The notes below the pieces were generated by a model. The model saw nothing but the letters and a program-made list of their open reading frames with translations, did no database searches and had not been told where the DNA came from. A stretch of DNA of 64,000 nt from Sabethes cyaneus (taxonomy: Eukaryota; Arthropoda; Insecta; Diptera; Culicidae), in NCBI RefSeq assembly GCF_943734655.1, contig NC_071355.1:56419449-56483448 (forward strand), read 5' to 3'. How positions within the stretch are numbered: the first letter of the stretch is position 1; every line of letters begins with the position of its first letter. Shown here in pieces: positions 45,128 through 57,400 of the stretch. Both the position numbers and the translations under genes were made by a program.

Positions 45128-45992
45128 GCCCGGTTTATAAAGGATTGAAACGCCTGAAATACTCATTTGGCTGTTCATATGATCTCAAAGGTATCATTAA
45201 ATAACTTAAAAAGAACAAACAAAAAATTTATTTTTGGGGCTGATATAATCTCAAGTTGATAGGGTAAAGACACCAGAAATCGCCGCTTTTTGAGACAGCA
45301 AACAAGAAAACCGAGACTCATTCCCATAGAAGTAGTTCCATATCAATGAGAATAGTTTAGTCTCATTAAACAGCAACATTTCTGTTACGTTTTCAGCATA
45401 AAACTTAAGCCCAAATATTTTTAAAAAAGTTGCTGTAAATGTAAAAGTTGTGACGCATGTTGAGACCCAATTTTCGCCATTTCTGTGCTCGAGTTTTCGC
45501 CGCCCCCAGGAGCATCGTTTGTATCTTGTTCTAGTCTGAAAATTCTCCAAATATTTTTTATGAAATATAGAATTAATTTTCAGTTAAATAGTAAAAGCAA
45601 AACGGATTTCCGTTGAGAAACAACCGTATCACTGATTCCCGCGATGTGCTTGAGAACGGTCCATTGAAATTTGCCAATGGTGAAAAGTGAATCATGTTTA
45701 AATCATTTCAATATTTGAATCATTTGAGTTATATAACCATCAAGGGTTTGCAGTCATATTATATTGGTTCAGTACATAACTATATTTAAATTATGGAATA
45801 TGTTATGCTAATTATGACATTCCAAATATGACTAACACATTTTTAAACATCTGTGGGTGGTGATAACTGGTACCTTGGCAAAAACTGGTGTCGTTGCCCT
45901 ATAACAAGAGTTAGATATAATCGGGAGCTGACATAATCGGAACCATACTGCAGTCGGATTTTGAAATTCAAAAGTCAAAAATAAAATGTTGA
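45128..45992. other. No gene recognised
   Basis: AT-rich sequence. The frames of 94-99 codons on the minus strand have no recognised features. Confidence 0.4.
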
Positions 45993-45994
45993 TA

Positions 45995-46189
45995 GGGTAG
46001 AGGATCCATATTTCGCCAGGAGCCATATTTCGCCAGTTGATGAATCCAAAGCCTTTTTGCATATTTTTGGTAGACTTAAAAAAAATATTTGACGAATATG
46101 TCCTCAATTTTACCAATTCGTCAAATAATTTCTTTTAAGTGCAAAAAGGCTTTGGATTCATCAACTGGCGAAATATGGATCCTCTGCCC
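45995..46189. mobile_element. Foldback MITE, GGGTAGAGGATCC ends (195 bp)
   Basis: The ends GGGTAGAGGATCCATATTTC and, complemented, GGGCAGAGGATCCATATTTC are flanked by TA (45993-45994 and 46190-46191). The left arm carries one extra 17-bp copy of the ccatatttcgcca word; otherwise the arms match through gttgatgaatccaaagcctt. The interior is only about 70 bp. Confidence 0.8.
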
Positions 46190-46373
46190 TAGTCAAAAGC
46201 CCGAATTTGGCTCAAAAAATAAAAATTGAATTAAATTTCACTTGAAATTGGACTTAAAATAAGGCTTATAAGTAGGGTAAATTAGCAATTAGTGGACCAG
46301 TTAGTGCTTGAGTAGTTTTCTTCCACGAATTATTTTGAACTGGTGACGCTAAACACGAAACCGATGGCACTCA

Positions 46374-46583
46374 CAGTCAGTCTACAATCATGGGTCACAC
46401 ACAATTATGGGTCATTTTAGCTTTTTCTCCTGATTAATGCGTGAATATTATACGAAGCTATTGTTAAAATTGTTAGGTAGCACTAATAATTTGATTAAAA
46501 ATTAGGTGATATTTTTACGCTAATCAGCAGCAAAAGCTAAACTGATCCACAATTGTTTGTGACCCATGATTGTGGACTGACTG
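46374..46583. mobile_element. Foldback MITE, CAGTCAGTCYACAATCATGG ends (210 bp)
   Basis: The left arm starting CAGTCAGTCTACAATCATGG mirrors the right arm (complement CAGTCAGTCCACAATCATGG) and continues through gggtcaca and ttttagctttt, about 75 bp per arm. It is flanked by CA on both sides, which could be a mutated TA. There is no ORF. Confidence 0.7.
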
Positions 46584-46695
46584 CACAATACGAGTAACTT
46601 TCGATTAAACCTAAAGAAATATCAATTGAAAGTCATTTAAAATCGTTAAAATCGAAATTAAACTTGTTATTGGTTTTAAAAATGAACTTAAGCGT

Positions 46696-47272
46696 GGTAC
46701 ACTAATTACGTAACGCAAAAATTATAGTTTTTTGACCCCCTCCCTCCCCTATGTAACAATAAGTAACGCTTAGTATAGCCCCCCCTTTAAATTACGTAAC
46801 GTTAACTAAACCTACCCTCCCCCCTATCATTGGATGAAAATCGCACATTCCGTTAATTTTTTTTTTAGTTTTGCAAACTCAAGAAACGCATCGATTCTAC
46901 ATTCCTATCAAAACTACTATGATCAGAATGTCAATTCTGAATTCTGATCAAACTGTATGATTTAACACAACCAAGTGCGAGTTCAGAACAAAAATTGTGA
47001 TCAAAATGGATTTGATCAAGTAGAATCAAGGCTAAAATCATAGAGCTACACAGCCGAAACAGCAATTAGGCATCATCCCATGTTGCTTGCTGGGCCAAAC
47101 GGTTTTCGGCTGCTTAGATTTATTCAGCAAAAAATAATTTCGTATTTTTTCAATTTGATAAATTTGTTACGTAACTCTTCTCAAGACTCCCCCTCCCCCC
47201 TACGTAACAAAAAGTAAAGCTAGTTTGACCTCCCCCCCTCCCCTCTGAGCGTTACGTAATTTGTGCACGAAG
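46696..47272. mobile_element. TIR repeat with attacgtaacg ends
   Basis: The left end (cactaattacgtaacgc, then a C-rich gaccccctccctcccc run) mirrors the right end (complement cacaaattacgtaacgctca, then a G-rich run). Its right 350 bp is present in inverted orientation at 62424-62770. The interior includes pairs such as tgatcaaatccattttgatc-type words. There is no protein. Confidence 0.65.
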
Positions 47273-47393
47273 CCTTAGGTTTAAAATTGCAATTTTCATC
47301 GCATTTGGACACGAAAATATACTTGAAAATAAGTTCTCTATACATATCCGGGCTCAGAAGAATGGAGGCTGACCAGTCATCGCATCTAAACCA

Positions 47394-48035
47394 AAGTCTA
47401 AGTCCAAGTCCAAGTCCAAGTCCAAGTCCAAGTCCAAGTCCAAGTCCAAGTCCAAGTCCAAGTCCAAGTCCAAGTCCAAGTCCAAGTCCAAGTCCAAGTC
47501 CAAGTCCAAGTCCAAGTCCAAGTCCAAGTCCAAGTCCAAGTCCAAGTCCAAGTCCAAGTCCAAGTCCAAGTCCAAGTCCAAGTCCAAGTCCAAGTCCAAG
47601 TCCAAGTCCAAGTCCAAGTCCAAGTCCAAGTCCAAGTCCAAGTCCAAGTCCAAGTCCAAGTCCAAGTCCAAGTCCAAGTCCAAGTCCAAGTCCAAGTCCA
47701 AGTCCAAGTCCAAGTCCAAGTGCAAGTCCAAGTCCAAGTCCAAGTCCAAGTCCACGTCCAAGTCCAAGTCCAAGTCCAAGTCCAAGTCCAAGTCCAAGTC
47801 CAAGTCCAAGTCCAAGTCCAAGTCCAAGTCCAAGTCCAAGTCCAAGTCCAAGTCCAAGTCCAAGTCCAAGTCCAAGTCCAAGTCCAAGTGCAAGTCCAAG
47901 TCCAAGTCCAAGTCCAAGTCCATGTCTAAGTCCAAGTCCAAGTCCAAGTCCAAGTCCAAGTCCAAGTCCAAGTCCAAGTTCAAGTCCAAGTCCAAGTCCA
48001 AGTCCAAGTTCAAGTTCAAGTCCAGTTCAAGCTCT
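47394..48035. repeat. AAGTCC hexamer array 2
   Basis: About 105 units of AAGTCC, purer than array 1, with rare variants (aagtgc, acgtcc, aagttc). It begins right after a short unique stretch following the 46696-47272 repeat. It keeps long artificial frames: Ser-Pro repeats on the plus strand (47263-48117) and Asp-Leu on the minus strand. Units near the right edge decay (gttcaagttcaagtccagtt). Confidence 0.95.
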
Positions 48036-48039
48036 ATGT

Positions 48040-50640
48040 CCAGGTTCACGTTTTCCATACGTTGAAAATGGTCATATTCAAGAGAAAAAAGAATTTCTAA
48101 TAAACACTTTTGCATAAACATACTGACACAAAGATATAAATAGCTATAAGTTTTTGTGCCTGTCTGTCTGTAAAAATCATAAAAAGTAAATTCGGTCAAC
48201 GTACGGCATACCCAACCCATTTGAATTGCAAGCCCTAATTGCGTATCGCATTGCTACCGGGAAAGCGCGATGTTCGATAAATTCAAACGCAACTTCAAAA
48301 CACTTCCTGACACACGGAAATCCAATTTTACATTCTTTCATCGTTTTTGATTTGTTCCTTATGATAAAACTCCTACTGCTCAGCAAAGTAAATCATTAAA
48401 TAATTCAAAATCTTTAACCTGTTTAGGAAATTCGTTATTTGTGTACAAGTGTAATCTACAACAAAAATGAACTTTATCTAGTACACTCAGATCGCCATGG
48501 ATTCAAATCATATGGTGAAAGCAACGGTCCACTGCATTCCGCAATGATTGAATGCGATTTCCTTACGCAGTCAGCTGAGCACGAGTGCGAATAGTGCAAA
48601 TCGCTGCCACTACTGGCTGACTGCTATGCTGAGCAATTCCAGTGGCAACTGAGCTTGCATTGCCACTGCACTGCAGCAGCACCAGTAGCCTAGAGCCAGA
48701 AGGGCTGTTCGAGTAAACTGTAGCAGGATCAAATAGCATTAAAAATGTATAAATTACTTCGCATTTTATTTGCATGAATCCGTTTAGTAGATTCCTTTTC
48801 AATTTCCCTCTATTCGCTTTCGGATCTCGCTGCCATAGATGGGCCCTTTCGCGCGGGCATCCTCTCCGCCGGAACTGGGCCCCGTCTGTTCGACGATTCC
48901 GGTGCCAACTCTACTGTACAAAAGGCTGTTCCATTCGTCCATGCGAACCATACGCCCTTTTTCGGTAATTTTTCACTGTGCCCCGGTAAAAGTATCTGCG
49001 GACGCGAGAGCCAGGAAGAATGGTTACACGCTGGCAGTAGTCGTAGTCTGGTTAAACAACTATCAGCACTACCATCTGCATTCAATAGTATTTTGAGCGC
49101 ATTCAACGAATCTTCCCGTTGCTGCACTTCCTCTTGCAATGGAATCATCTCTTCAGTTGCCGCTGAAGGAAACCCAGGAGATTCACTAAAATTTATTGAA
49201 TTACTCGCTATGATAAATTGGAACATTGTTCGCGCGCTATTTTTGTTACACGTACAAACAGCTATTTCTGCTGCCACATACAAACACAAACACCGATGCA
49301 TATTTCCTGCGGGTTTTCTAGCTGGTTGCCTTGGCTTCTGTTTGCCGAGCGCCTGTTTTGGCAATGCAAATTTCAACGCGTTCCGTAGCAGTCAGTACGG
49401 TCCTGCGGTCGGAAAAGCGACGAAAATTTCGAAAACAGTTGCGGTACGCTGTTGCCTGAGGTTAGGTACGACAAATTGGGCTTTAACTTTTCCATCAGCA
49501 GGAATAACTCATTTTGCAGGGCCTCGCTTGGTCGGCTTAAGGTGTATGTAACGAGCCCTTATTGCAAATGCAGCATTACAACGGCTTTAGTTGAAGAGGA
49601 AATTATGCGGCAGATTTCCACCGTCCGTAACAGATAATAATTGAGCGGAATTTTGATTTGATCCTCTTGTCAGCATTACTGTCGTTGTTTTTAAACGACC
49701 AGATTTTATTCAATTACCATTTCTTATTTTTTCCTCTGGTTTAACTGTTAGTTTGTGAAAGTTTTAATGTAAGTCAAACCGGACGACCTTAAGTTCACTG
49801 GCAATTCTCGCCAGATTCGCCCCTGCCATCTGGCCAAAGCTGTCGCCTCTGCGCCATGCAGTTTCTTATTCATGGTTGCTAAAGTTTGGTGGAAGAAGAA
49901 GCAGTTTTTACTTCTTTTGGCTGCCTGCGCTTTTCCAGTTTTCGGGACCCCGTGCAGAGTGGAGCGGCGTGAAGTTACATAAGTTAAATATACACCCGAG
50001 CCCGCATCAACTAGTTAGTTTCCAGAAGACGCCCCAGCCCATATTGTTTGCCATCATCATCGCCATGGCTCCACCACGTTGGCCCTCATAAAACTCCGCT
50101 GCGCAGTTTGTCTCGGGTCTGTTCGGGTGCTTCCAGGCTGGCTTCTCAGCAACATTATACATATCACCGGCATGTAGTAGCAGTGGTACCAGCAAAGCTA
50201 GGGTAATGTACAGCAACAGCGGCAGCGTGATTATTATTTATAGGGTTTAACTCTATTTTCGGAACGGCAACTTTTTTGGCATGATTTCATTACCATGACT
50301 TTTAAATCTAGTTAGGCAGAAGCAGCCAGCAACTGAACTCAGCCAGACGACAGCGATGTAGTTTTTTTTTTTAATTATTTAAGGGAGTGACAAATCATTT
50401 AGCAGCACTTGGGCGCAAAACCAGCTGGTTTCCATTTAGTACGCTTGTCGCAGAACTTTTTGAAGTGCTGATATGCTGCGGTCTAGCTTGACCGTATTTT
50501 ATTAAAATGATTTGTACTTGAGAATAAATTGAACTGAATAGCATGAATGTTTAAAGACAATCAAAATTAAAATGTAAAGATTCTGTCATTTGCTGTTATA
50601 GAATAAAACGTCTATCGAAATAGTCTTACATGACTTCATG
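48040..50640. other. No gene firmly recognised; unique GC-richer sequence
   Basis: Includes the longest frame in unique sequence, 188 codons on the minus strand at 48810-49376, which overlaps a 152-codon plus-strand frame at 49093-49551. The minus frame contains NSARTMFQFIIASNSINFSE, then EEVQQREDSLNALKILLN, which could form a short helix. I do not recognise a family or splice context. Host exon or regulatory DNA is possible. Confidence 0.35.
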
Positions 50641-50649
50641 CAACGGAGT

Positions 50650-52333
50650 CTTGCGAGTAAAGTTTTTTTTATAACGAGTAGGGACATCTGCTCAGCACCT
50701 TAGAAGATACGGTGCTATCAGACACCTGGGAAGACAACTCAGGGAGTGGGGTTTGGTATCCCGACCCCCCTAATGGAACGTGAGGACCCAGACCCACTAA
50801 AACCCTACTCGAGTCTCCAGCCTAAAGGTCAGGGAGGACCCTGGCACCACCATTACTTCAGCGAGGGGCTATTGTGCTTAACGCACTCTCTTAGCCAACT
50901 ACTGGACTATGATAGTTAGGCTATTTACTCGCCGTTCAACATCCACGAATTCGGGACACACGGGGGACTCCGCATGCCCGAACTTGTGCAGAATCTGTGT
51001 CAGGTGCAAGTTGACTTCGCCGTGGCGCCTATCGACCCACCCATCCCGCTACAATGTGGTCATCGAGACCGATCTTGTGGTACTCCGTATGCCAGTAGAT
51101 CCACGTTGGTTGTCGCACTCAACACCCTCACTGATACTGATGCCAATAGGCATCATTCCCGCTAAGACGCAGATTGCGTCATGTCAAACTGTGCGACACG
51201 CACTCGCCACTCTCAAGCACATGAGACGATAGGTACTTTCCAGCTTACCTAGGTAGCTTTTGGTTCCTAACGCCGATGACCACACCGGTCCACCATACCT
51301 AAGTATGGACTGAACCACGTTGGCTAAAAGCCTTCGCTTGCTGCCATATCCGCAGAGCTACTAGACATCATAGGATACAATGCCGAAATAGCTGTGGAGG
51401 CCTTCTTGCAGGCATAGTCGACGTGGCTCCCGAACTTGAGCTTGTCGTCGACATGACTCCCAGGATTTTTAAGTACCACGTTGACGAAATAGTGCAGTCC
51501 TCGACGCTGATATTTGCTTGCTGCACTGACTTGCGGTTGTTCACCACGATAACCTCCGTTTTATGATGCGCTAGCTCCAGTTTCCTGGAGCGTATCCAAT
51601 CTTCGACAATGCTTATAGAGTGGACAGCCGTCAATCAGAGAACTCTCTGATAGATTCACCGTAGACTACCAAGGCGATATCGTCCGCAAAGCCGACAATC
51701 ACCACCCCTACCGGGAACTTTAGCTTCAACACCTCGTCATACATGACGTTCCACAACACCGGGCCCAGTATGGAACCTTGCGGAACCTCTGCGGTGATTG
51801 GAACGCACTTCTGACCCTCCTCCGTGTTGTAGGATAGCACCCGATTCTAAAAATAATTTTCCAGAATCCTGTACAGCGACACCGGCACTTGGACATTCCG
51901 AAGCGAGTTAGCTATGGAGTCCCAACTCATTAAACGCATTTCTCACGTCGAGCGTGACAACTGCGCAATAGCGGATAGCCGTCCTCTTACACTGGATTGC
52001 CACCTCGGCGACAGACAAGATGGCATCCACCGTTGATTTGCCTTTACGGAAGCCGAATTGGTTCCTTGACAGACCGTTTGTACCCTCCGTGTACTGTACG
52101 AGTCTGTTAAGGATAACCCTCTCCAGCCGGCAGTATCGAGTAGACAGATCGGCGTATATGACGAGGGGACACCCGGAGGTTTTCCCGGCTTCGGCAATAG
52201 GACCAGGTTCTGTCGCTCCCATCTGTCCAGGAAGTGGCCATCGTCCAGGCATCTACTCATTACTGCTCCGAATAATTCGGGAGTCTCCAAAATAGACGCT
52301 TTAATGGCCAAATTCGGGATTCCGTCTGGTTAG
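50650..52333 (-). pseudogene. R1-type LINE: reverse transcriptase to 3' tail, 5'-truncated
   Basis: Reading right to left: PDGIPNLAIKASILETPELF, FLDRWERQNLVLLPKPGKPP, YTPICLLDTAG, GLSRNQFGFRKGKSTVDAIL, motif A AVVTLDVRNAFN, GQKCVPITAEVPQGSILGPV (motif B), VGVVIVGFADDIAL (motif C, catalytic DD), SIVEDWIRSRKLELAHHKTE and VIVVNNRKSVQQANISVED. Then come SRRLLANVV-like, LRYGGPVWSS-like and GTKSYLGKLESTYRLMC-like residues (51150-51330), and HKFGHAESPVCPE at about 50960, where a zinc-knuckle region begins but is deleted. The 3' UTR ends in a short A-run near 50664. Frameshifts lie near 51635, 51850 and 52200. The 5' end coincides with the hAT-like element that begins at 52334. Confidence 0.88.
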
Positions 52334-52859
52334 CAGTGATGCCAGATCTACGGATTTATCCGAAGTTCTACGGATTTAGGAATTTTCTACGGACCTACGG
52401 GTCAACTGCTCAAATCTACGGATTTTCATAAATTTTGCGGCAAAGATTGAAAGCTTCATTTAGTGACAAAAAGTACGAGTGCGCTACTTGCAGTGAAATG
52501 CGTAACTTTATTATTTCTAAGAGAAAGAAGTGAACAGAATAATTTACTTTAATGTATTAAACATGGAAGATTTGCTTTAATGCTGCCAGGCTGTCAATAA
52601 GAACTAGCGTTTTCACTTTGACGGCAGATAGAAATTTCCATCGTTATAATTGGTCAATTATATAGGACATTCTTCACTTCTCTGCTTTCGCTTTCTGATC
52701 GTAGTGATATTTGCATTTATAGTATTAATTATACATGTATTAATGTTCAATATGCTCTTTTTACGCTATAAATGAAAACTCTTGGACATTCAAACCTTCA
52801 GAAAGCGATTAAAAGACAACAAAGCGAAAGACAGCGGAATGTTGACGAAAATGTGATTC

Positions 52860-53930
52860 AAAGTCAATGAACATTGATAAAAAGATGGCAAAAATACGAT
52901 AAAAAGACGACGAAAAGATTGCCAAAACTGCGATAAAAACACGACAAAAAATGGGAAAGAGAAATTAAAAAAGTGTCAATTAGGCGATAAACCATGCAAA
53001 AAAGACTACGAAAAGATGGCGAATAAACGCTGTCAAAAAGACGACGAAAGAACAACGAAAAGACAAGAAAAAGACAACATTTATCAAATGACAATAAATA
53101 TACGACAGAGAAATGACAATGAGGTGACGAATATGTAGAAAAGGCAGCAAAGAGATGATAAAAAGACGGTTCCGAAAAAGCAACGATAATATGACGAACA
53201 GACAGCGATAAGGTGACGAAAAGATAATTAAAGAACGATAAAACGATAGCAAATAAACGACAAATAGGCAGTGAAATGCCAGCGAAAAGATATAACGAAA
53301 AAGTGAAGACAAGTAGGCGAAAAGACGAAAGATGGCAAAAATACGGTTGAAAGACGCCAAAAAACGTTAAAAACAGCGACAAAAATGCCCAAAAACAGCT
53401 ATACAAACGACGAAAAGACTATAAATAGATGTAGCCTTTGGCTGAAGGTTTTGGGAAGACAATTAAAAGTCAGCAAAACAGTGACAAGCTATGCCGAAAA
53501 AACACTAATAATAACCGCATCAGACAAAACACGCCCCAAAAACCAATAAAAAATGACAAAAAATCGCTGAAAAGAGACAAAAAGACGGTGACATTATACT
53601 AGATGTTAAACATAACGAAAAACAACCAAAAAACGTTAAGAAGACAACAAAAAACAAGAGATTAACACGGTATAGTGGTATTCACGCCTGTAACACCGAA
53701 GACTCGGGTTCAAATTTTAGTTTCGCAGAAATCACGAATGATCCAAGCTGTTAAAGTGACCATAATCAAATTAAAACAAAAAAACGGCAAGAAGAAAAGG
53801 CGACACTTAGCAAAACAAAAAAACGAAAAATACAGACAAAACTCGAAATTACCTAACAACGAAAAATGAAGGATGAAATACGGAAAAACATAGACAAAAA
53901 ACGAATGACGAAAGTCAAGAACTGGTTTGA
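52860..53930. repeat. Purine-rich GACGAAAA minisatellite, decayed
   Basis: The plus strand is built from gacgaaaaga, gacaaaaa, gataaaaaga and ggcaaaaata words of about 8-13 bp with no fixed register, running for about 1 kb and interrupted by a SINE at 53665-53790. The minus-strand reading is rich in Phe, Leu and Ser and gives spurious membrane-protein-like frames (180 and 126 codons). Confidence 0.8.
53665..53790 (+). repeat. tRNA-derived SINE, diverged copy of the 26-kb family
   Basis: TATAGTGGTATTCACG (A box) and CTCGGGTTCAAATTTTAG (B box) are followed by cagaaatcacgaatgatcca, then gtgaccataatcaaa and an A-rich tail. It aligns with 26105-26213. It is inserted in the purine-rich minisatellite, so it is younger than that array. 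Confidence 0.7.
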
Positions 53931-53943
53931 TTCAAAAAAATAT

Positions 53944-54163
53944 TAAGGTGAAATTAGTCGTCATTGATTCTGCCAATTTTAAAAGCAGATTTTTTATTTG
54001 AAACAAAAATTCTGTTCATGAAAATATATTCGCTGTGTTCAGATTGGGAAGAAAAATGTAGTATTTACATTTTTATAAACAGAATCCCGCTTTTAGGCCC
54101 AAAAACTGCTTCCGAAATTGGGCTCTCTGAAGAAAAGTTCATGACTGTTAATTTCCCGTTAAT
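53944..54163. repeat. Foldback repeat copy X
   Basis: It starts aaggtgaaattagtcgtcat and ends aatttcccgttaa, with partly mirrored ends. An inverted copy lies at 59437-59611 (about 80% similar by eye). A 90-codon frame here is not a gene. Confidence 0.65.
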
Positions 54164-54421
54164 TACCTTCAAATACAATCAAGAACAATACCTTTGCGAT
54201 GAAAATTTGACTTTTTTCACTTTTCAGCAAAACTGACAAACACTTTATACGAACAAACCTTTCAATGAACAACAAATATTGGTCAAAGTTTCATTTAAAT
54301 TAAAAGTTTGATTTAAAATTGAATAAATTTTATCATTTATAACCTTTTTCTCTATGATAAATAGTCAGAAGGTAAAACTACGGATTTCTCTTCAGCAAAA
54401 CCTGGCATCACTGCTAGTTAA

Positions 54422-57400
54422 TAAAGCTTGGCTCGAATGTATCGTGTCGATTCACAAATAAACTTACTGTACCGCAAGGCGGTAACTTGGGAACAATTTT
54501 GTTTATTTTAATTTTTTATAATTTTTCTTCTCTTGGAACTGGTAGCAGATTTGTACACGCTGATGGTTTTAAAGCCTACTTGACGGATTTCCATCATTTC
54601 CACATTCGTTTGGACACATTTGTAAATTGTTTTTTTTTTTGTAAAATGTAATATAACATGCATGCCAAGTTTTATAAAGAACCATTTCAGCTTTCTGGAG
54701 GAAAAACGCTTTTTTACCAATGATCTAATCGTGGTGCACTTCCCCACTGGCAAGCCCCAAGCCGCACACCTCTACCACATTTAGTTGAAATAACTTGTTT
54801 ATGACTTCAATTAGTCATATATCAGTAACTGCAACTACTTTATAACATCAAACAAAAATGTTGGGTGAAATATAGAAGCATGGATCTGGTAGCTTCCACA
54901 ATGGCACATCAATCAACGTAGAGTTCAGAGTGGAAGCAGTCTCAGCAGATGACACTCCGTTCAGCAAACGGAGGTGAGATATAGTGCACTCACTGAATAT
55001 ATTTTCGAAGTTTTCAGAAACACTATTCGTAAAACTAAATTCGTAGCAGATAACAAAAATTGCATTCGTTTTTAAAAAGATTTGTAGATGTATTTTCTAC
55101 CGCACATGTTGTTATTACGAATGGTTCGTATTTGGTACGAAAACACATTCGTAGCACATTTTGCATCAGAACACGTTTGATGCACGGTTATTGTCTGGGA
55201 TCGTTATCAACAAGATCGGGCTGCAAGGATCGTAGCTAAGCGAATATATACTTGTGCAATTATGACCTCCTTAATGTGCAATTGTCGTAAACCTGTGCTT
55301 TGCGGCGTTGTCGGCAGAACCAAAACCAAATGGCGCGAGGCTGAATGAAACCAAAGCATTAAGCATTGAACGCAAGGTCAATTGGACACGAGGTCAATTG
55401 TACGCGATTCGTTTAACCGTTGCATCACTGGATAAAGGATGGTCTAAAATAGAAAGCTACAGTACGAAAATATGCTTTATCCACTGAAAAACAGACTATA
55501 GAAAAGCTGAAAAGATGCTCAGATGCCGAGAAAATTTTCTACCATTTTGAAAAAGGTTCAAACTTTTAAAACAAGCGAATGTGCAAGAAAACCGGAAAAT
55601 TTTCAATAAAGATTTTTTTTGGGAAAATAAGAAACCTTATATATTCGAAAAAGGTAGGTACACGAATTATACCTATACAATTTTTTAATTTAGAAGCCTT
55701 CAGCCCTGAAAACCTATAACTGTATGGTTATTTAAAAAAAATTCCTGCACTGGAGTAAGCATATATGTGCTTGTGTATCACAATATACTCTCACTGGAAT
55801 TAATCCCGAACCACCAAAATAAACTGAGATTTTAAATCATTTCGATGCGAAACTTTTAAAATCTTGTTACCATGAATCGTGATGAAGAGTTTTTCATATT
55901 ATTAGCATATAATTAGAGATAAAATTAGGAGATTACAGATAAGTCAGATAGGAAATTACTCAAAATTCCATTTTGTGGATCAATAGGAGCTTTTAGTTTG
56001 AATGTCGAATTGTGATCAACTATTTTTATACGAAAAAAACTAAATGCTGTTCATTTTTCTTTAACTTTCGAGCTCGATCAACTAAAGTAATGCGCCTAAA
56101 ACGTACGAAAAAAATGAACTCGCTTTCAATCAACTAAAAATATTCATCCATTGGTTTTCTACCTTAAAAAAACTTTTACAACATGTCCAAAACGGCACCG
56201 ATTTCGGCTAGCCAAGCCGCAAACTTTTGTTTTTATTTTACTAACCATATTTTATTTTTCATCCCCGTAGCAGCCTTGCAGATCTTGCGGCCGGTCCACC
56301 CGGTACCGGTGACTGTGGCCAACTGGTTTTTGTCGATATTTCACCCATTATTCAAGCAATTTAAAAATAATAAAAAAATACGGTTTCGGTCCCTTTTATT
56401 TATTCGGTTAAGTACGGTATCCCCGACCGTGGTATAAATCTCATTTTTCAACAGTTACACTCATGAGCCAACCAGGAAATTATAGGCCCCACATGGGAAC
56501 CGAGAGAGGCAAACAGCGCAGCCCCAGCACACACCGGCAGGCAGGTAGAAGCGGACCAGCTTATTCATAGATTATAATTACCATCGTTTCTGTGTCCCTG
56601 ACGTAATTAAAGCTCGTTCGTATTCATATGAGCCTGAAAGAGGTATTCCGGTTTGTTCGTGATTTTTTTTTTCTTCTTCTGTGTACCAACCGTATTTTCC
56701 AACGGAGGATTTGCCTCATTACGGGCGAACTACTACAGCGCACTTGTGTCTGTAGGGCACAGGAAAAAAAATCCCACTGGAGAGCAAGCATGTTCGGTAC
56801 CTTCTGGAGCTCGTGCATCTATAGCTTAATTTTTCCAAAGAAAATTAGTGCCACAGTTCGTAGGGCTTATATATGATACCGGATAACGTTTCCCAAAAAG
56901 ATTATTTTACCATTTGTAAATACTGTTGCTCAAGTTTAACATTTCCTAGAGAGAATCATTGCTTTTCCCTATGATCCGAAACATTTTCAATTGCACTTCC
57001 TAACAAGTCAGCAATTGGTCATTCTAGCGGCAAGCAATAACAAACTTCTCACTCACGAAATTTAGATTGCAGCCGGACGATAATGTTGATCCAATTCTCT
57101 TTCTGCCAAACATACGTACACCACCCCCCTCCAGAATGGTGTGAATTTACTCGCTTGATTTCGCATCGCTACAACTAGCGCCACCTGGTCCACCCGAGCA
57201 GTAGCAGAGCGGAGCAAGGCGCCGTCCGTCGGTGGCCTGAAGTTCATTCATTTTCGCTGCAATCAAGAATGTGTATCGCAAACAAGGATCAAGTTCCGGC
57301 AGCCTGCACGTAGGTATTAGCTGTATGAACGGTTGGCCGCTTCAACTCGACCGTACCGAAGAACCTTTCACTGTAATGCTCTTCGAGTGCATTCTCCCTT

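Larger units (their letters stand above)
52334..54413. mobile_element. hAT-like non-autonomous element carrying a minisatellite (2.08 kb)
   Basis: The ends CAGTGATGCCAG (52334-52345) and its exact complement (54402-54413) are flanked by 8-bp ctggttag and ctagttaa (6 of 8). CAGTGATG ends and an 8-bp duplication are typical of hAT. Subterminal ctacggattt words occur several times at the left end and once, inverted, at the right. No transposase frame is present. The interior holds AT-rich DNA, a purine-rich minisatellite, a SINE and a foldback fragment. Confidence 0.75.

Noticed and set aside
47263..48117. 284-codon Ser-Pro repeat protein
   Set aside because: Same hexamer artefact in array 2. 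The short non-repeat ends match no family.
52864..53406. 180-codon minus-strand frame resembling a multi-pass membrane protein or chemoreceptor
   Set aside because: It is the reverse reading of the GACGAAAA minisatellite. Phe/Leu/Ser/Val richness follows from ttttcgtc words and a second frame (126 codons) shows the same composition.
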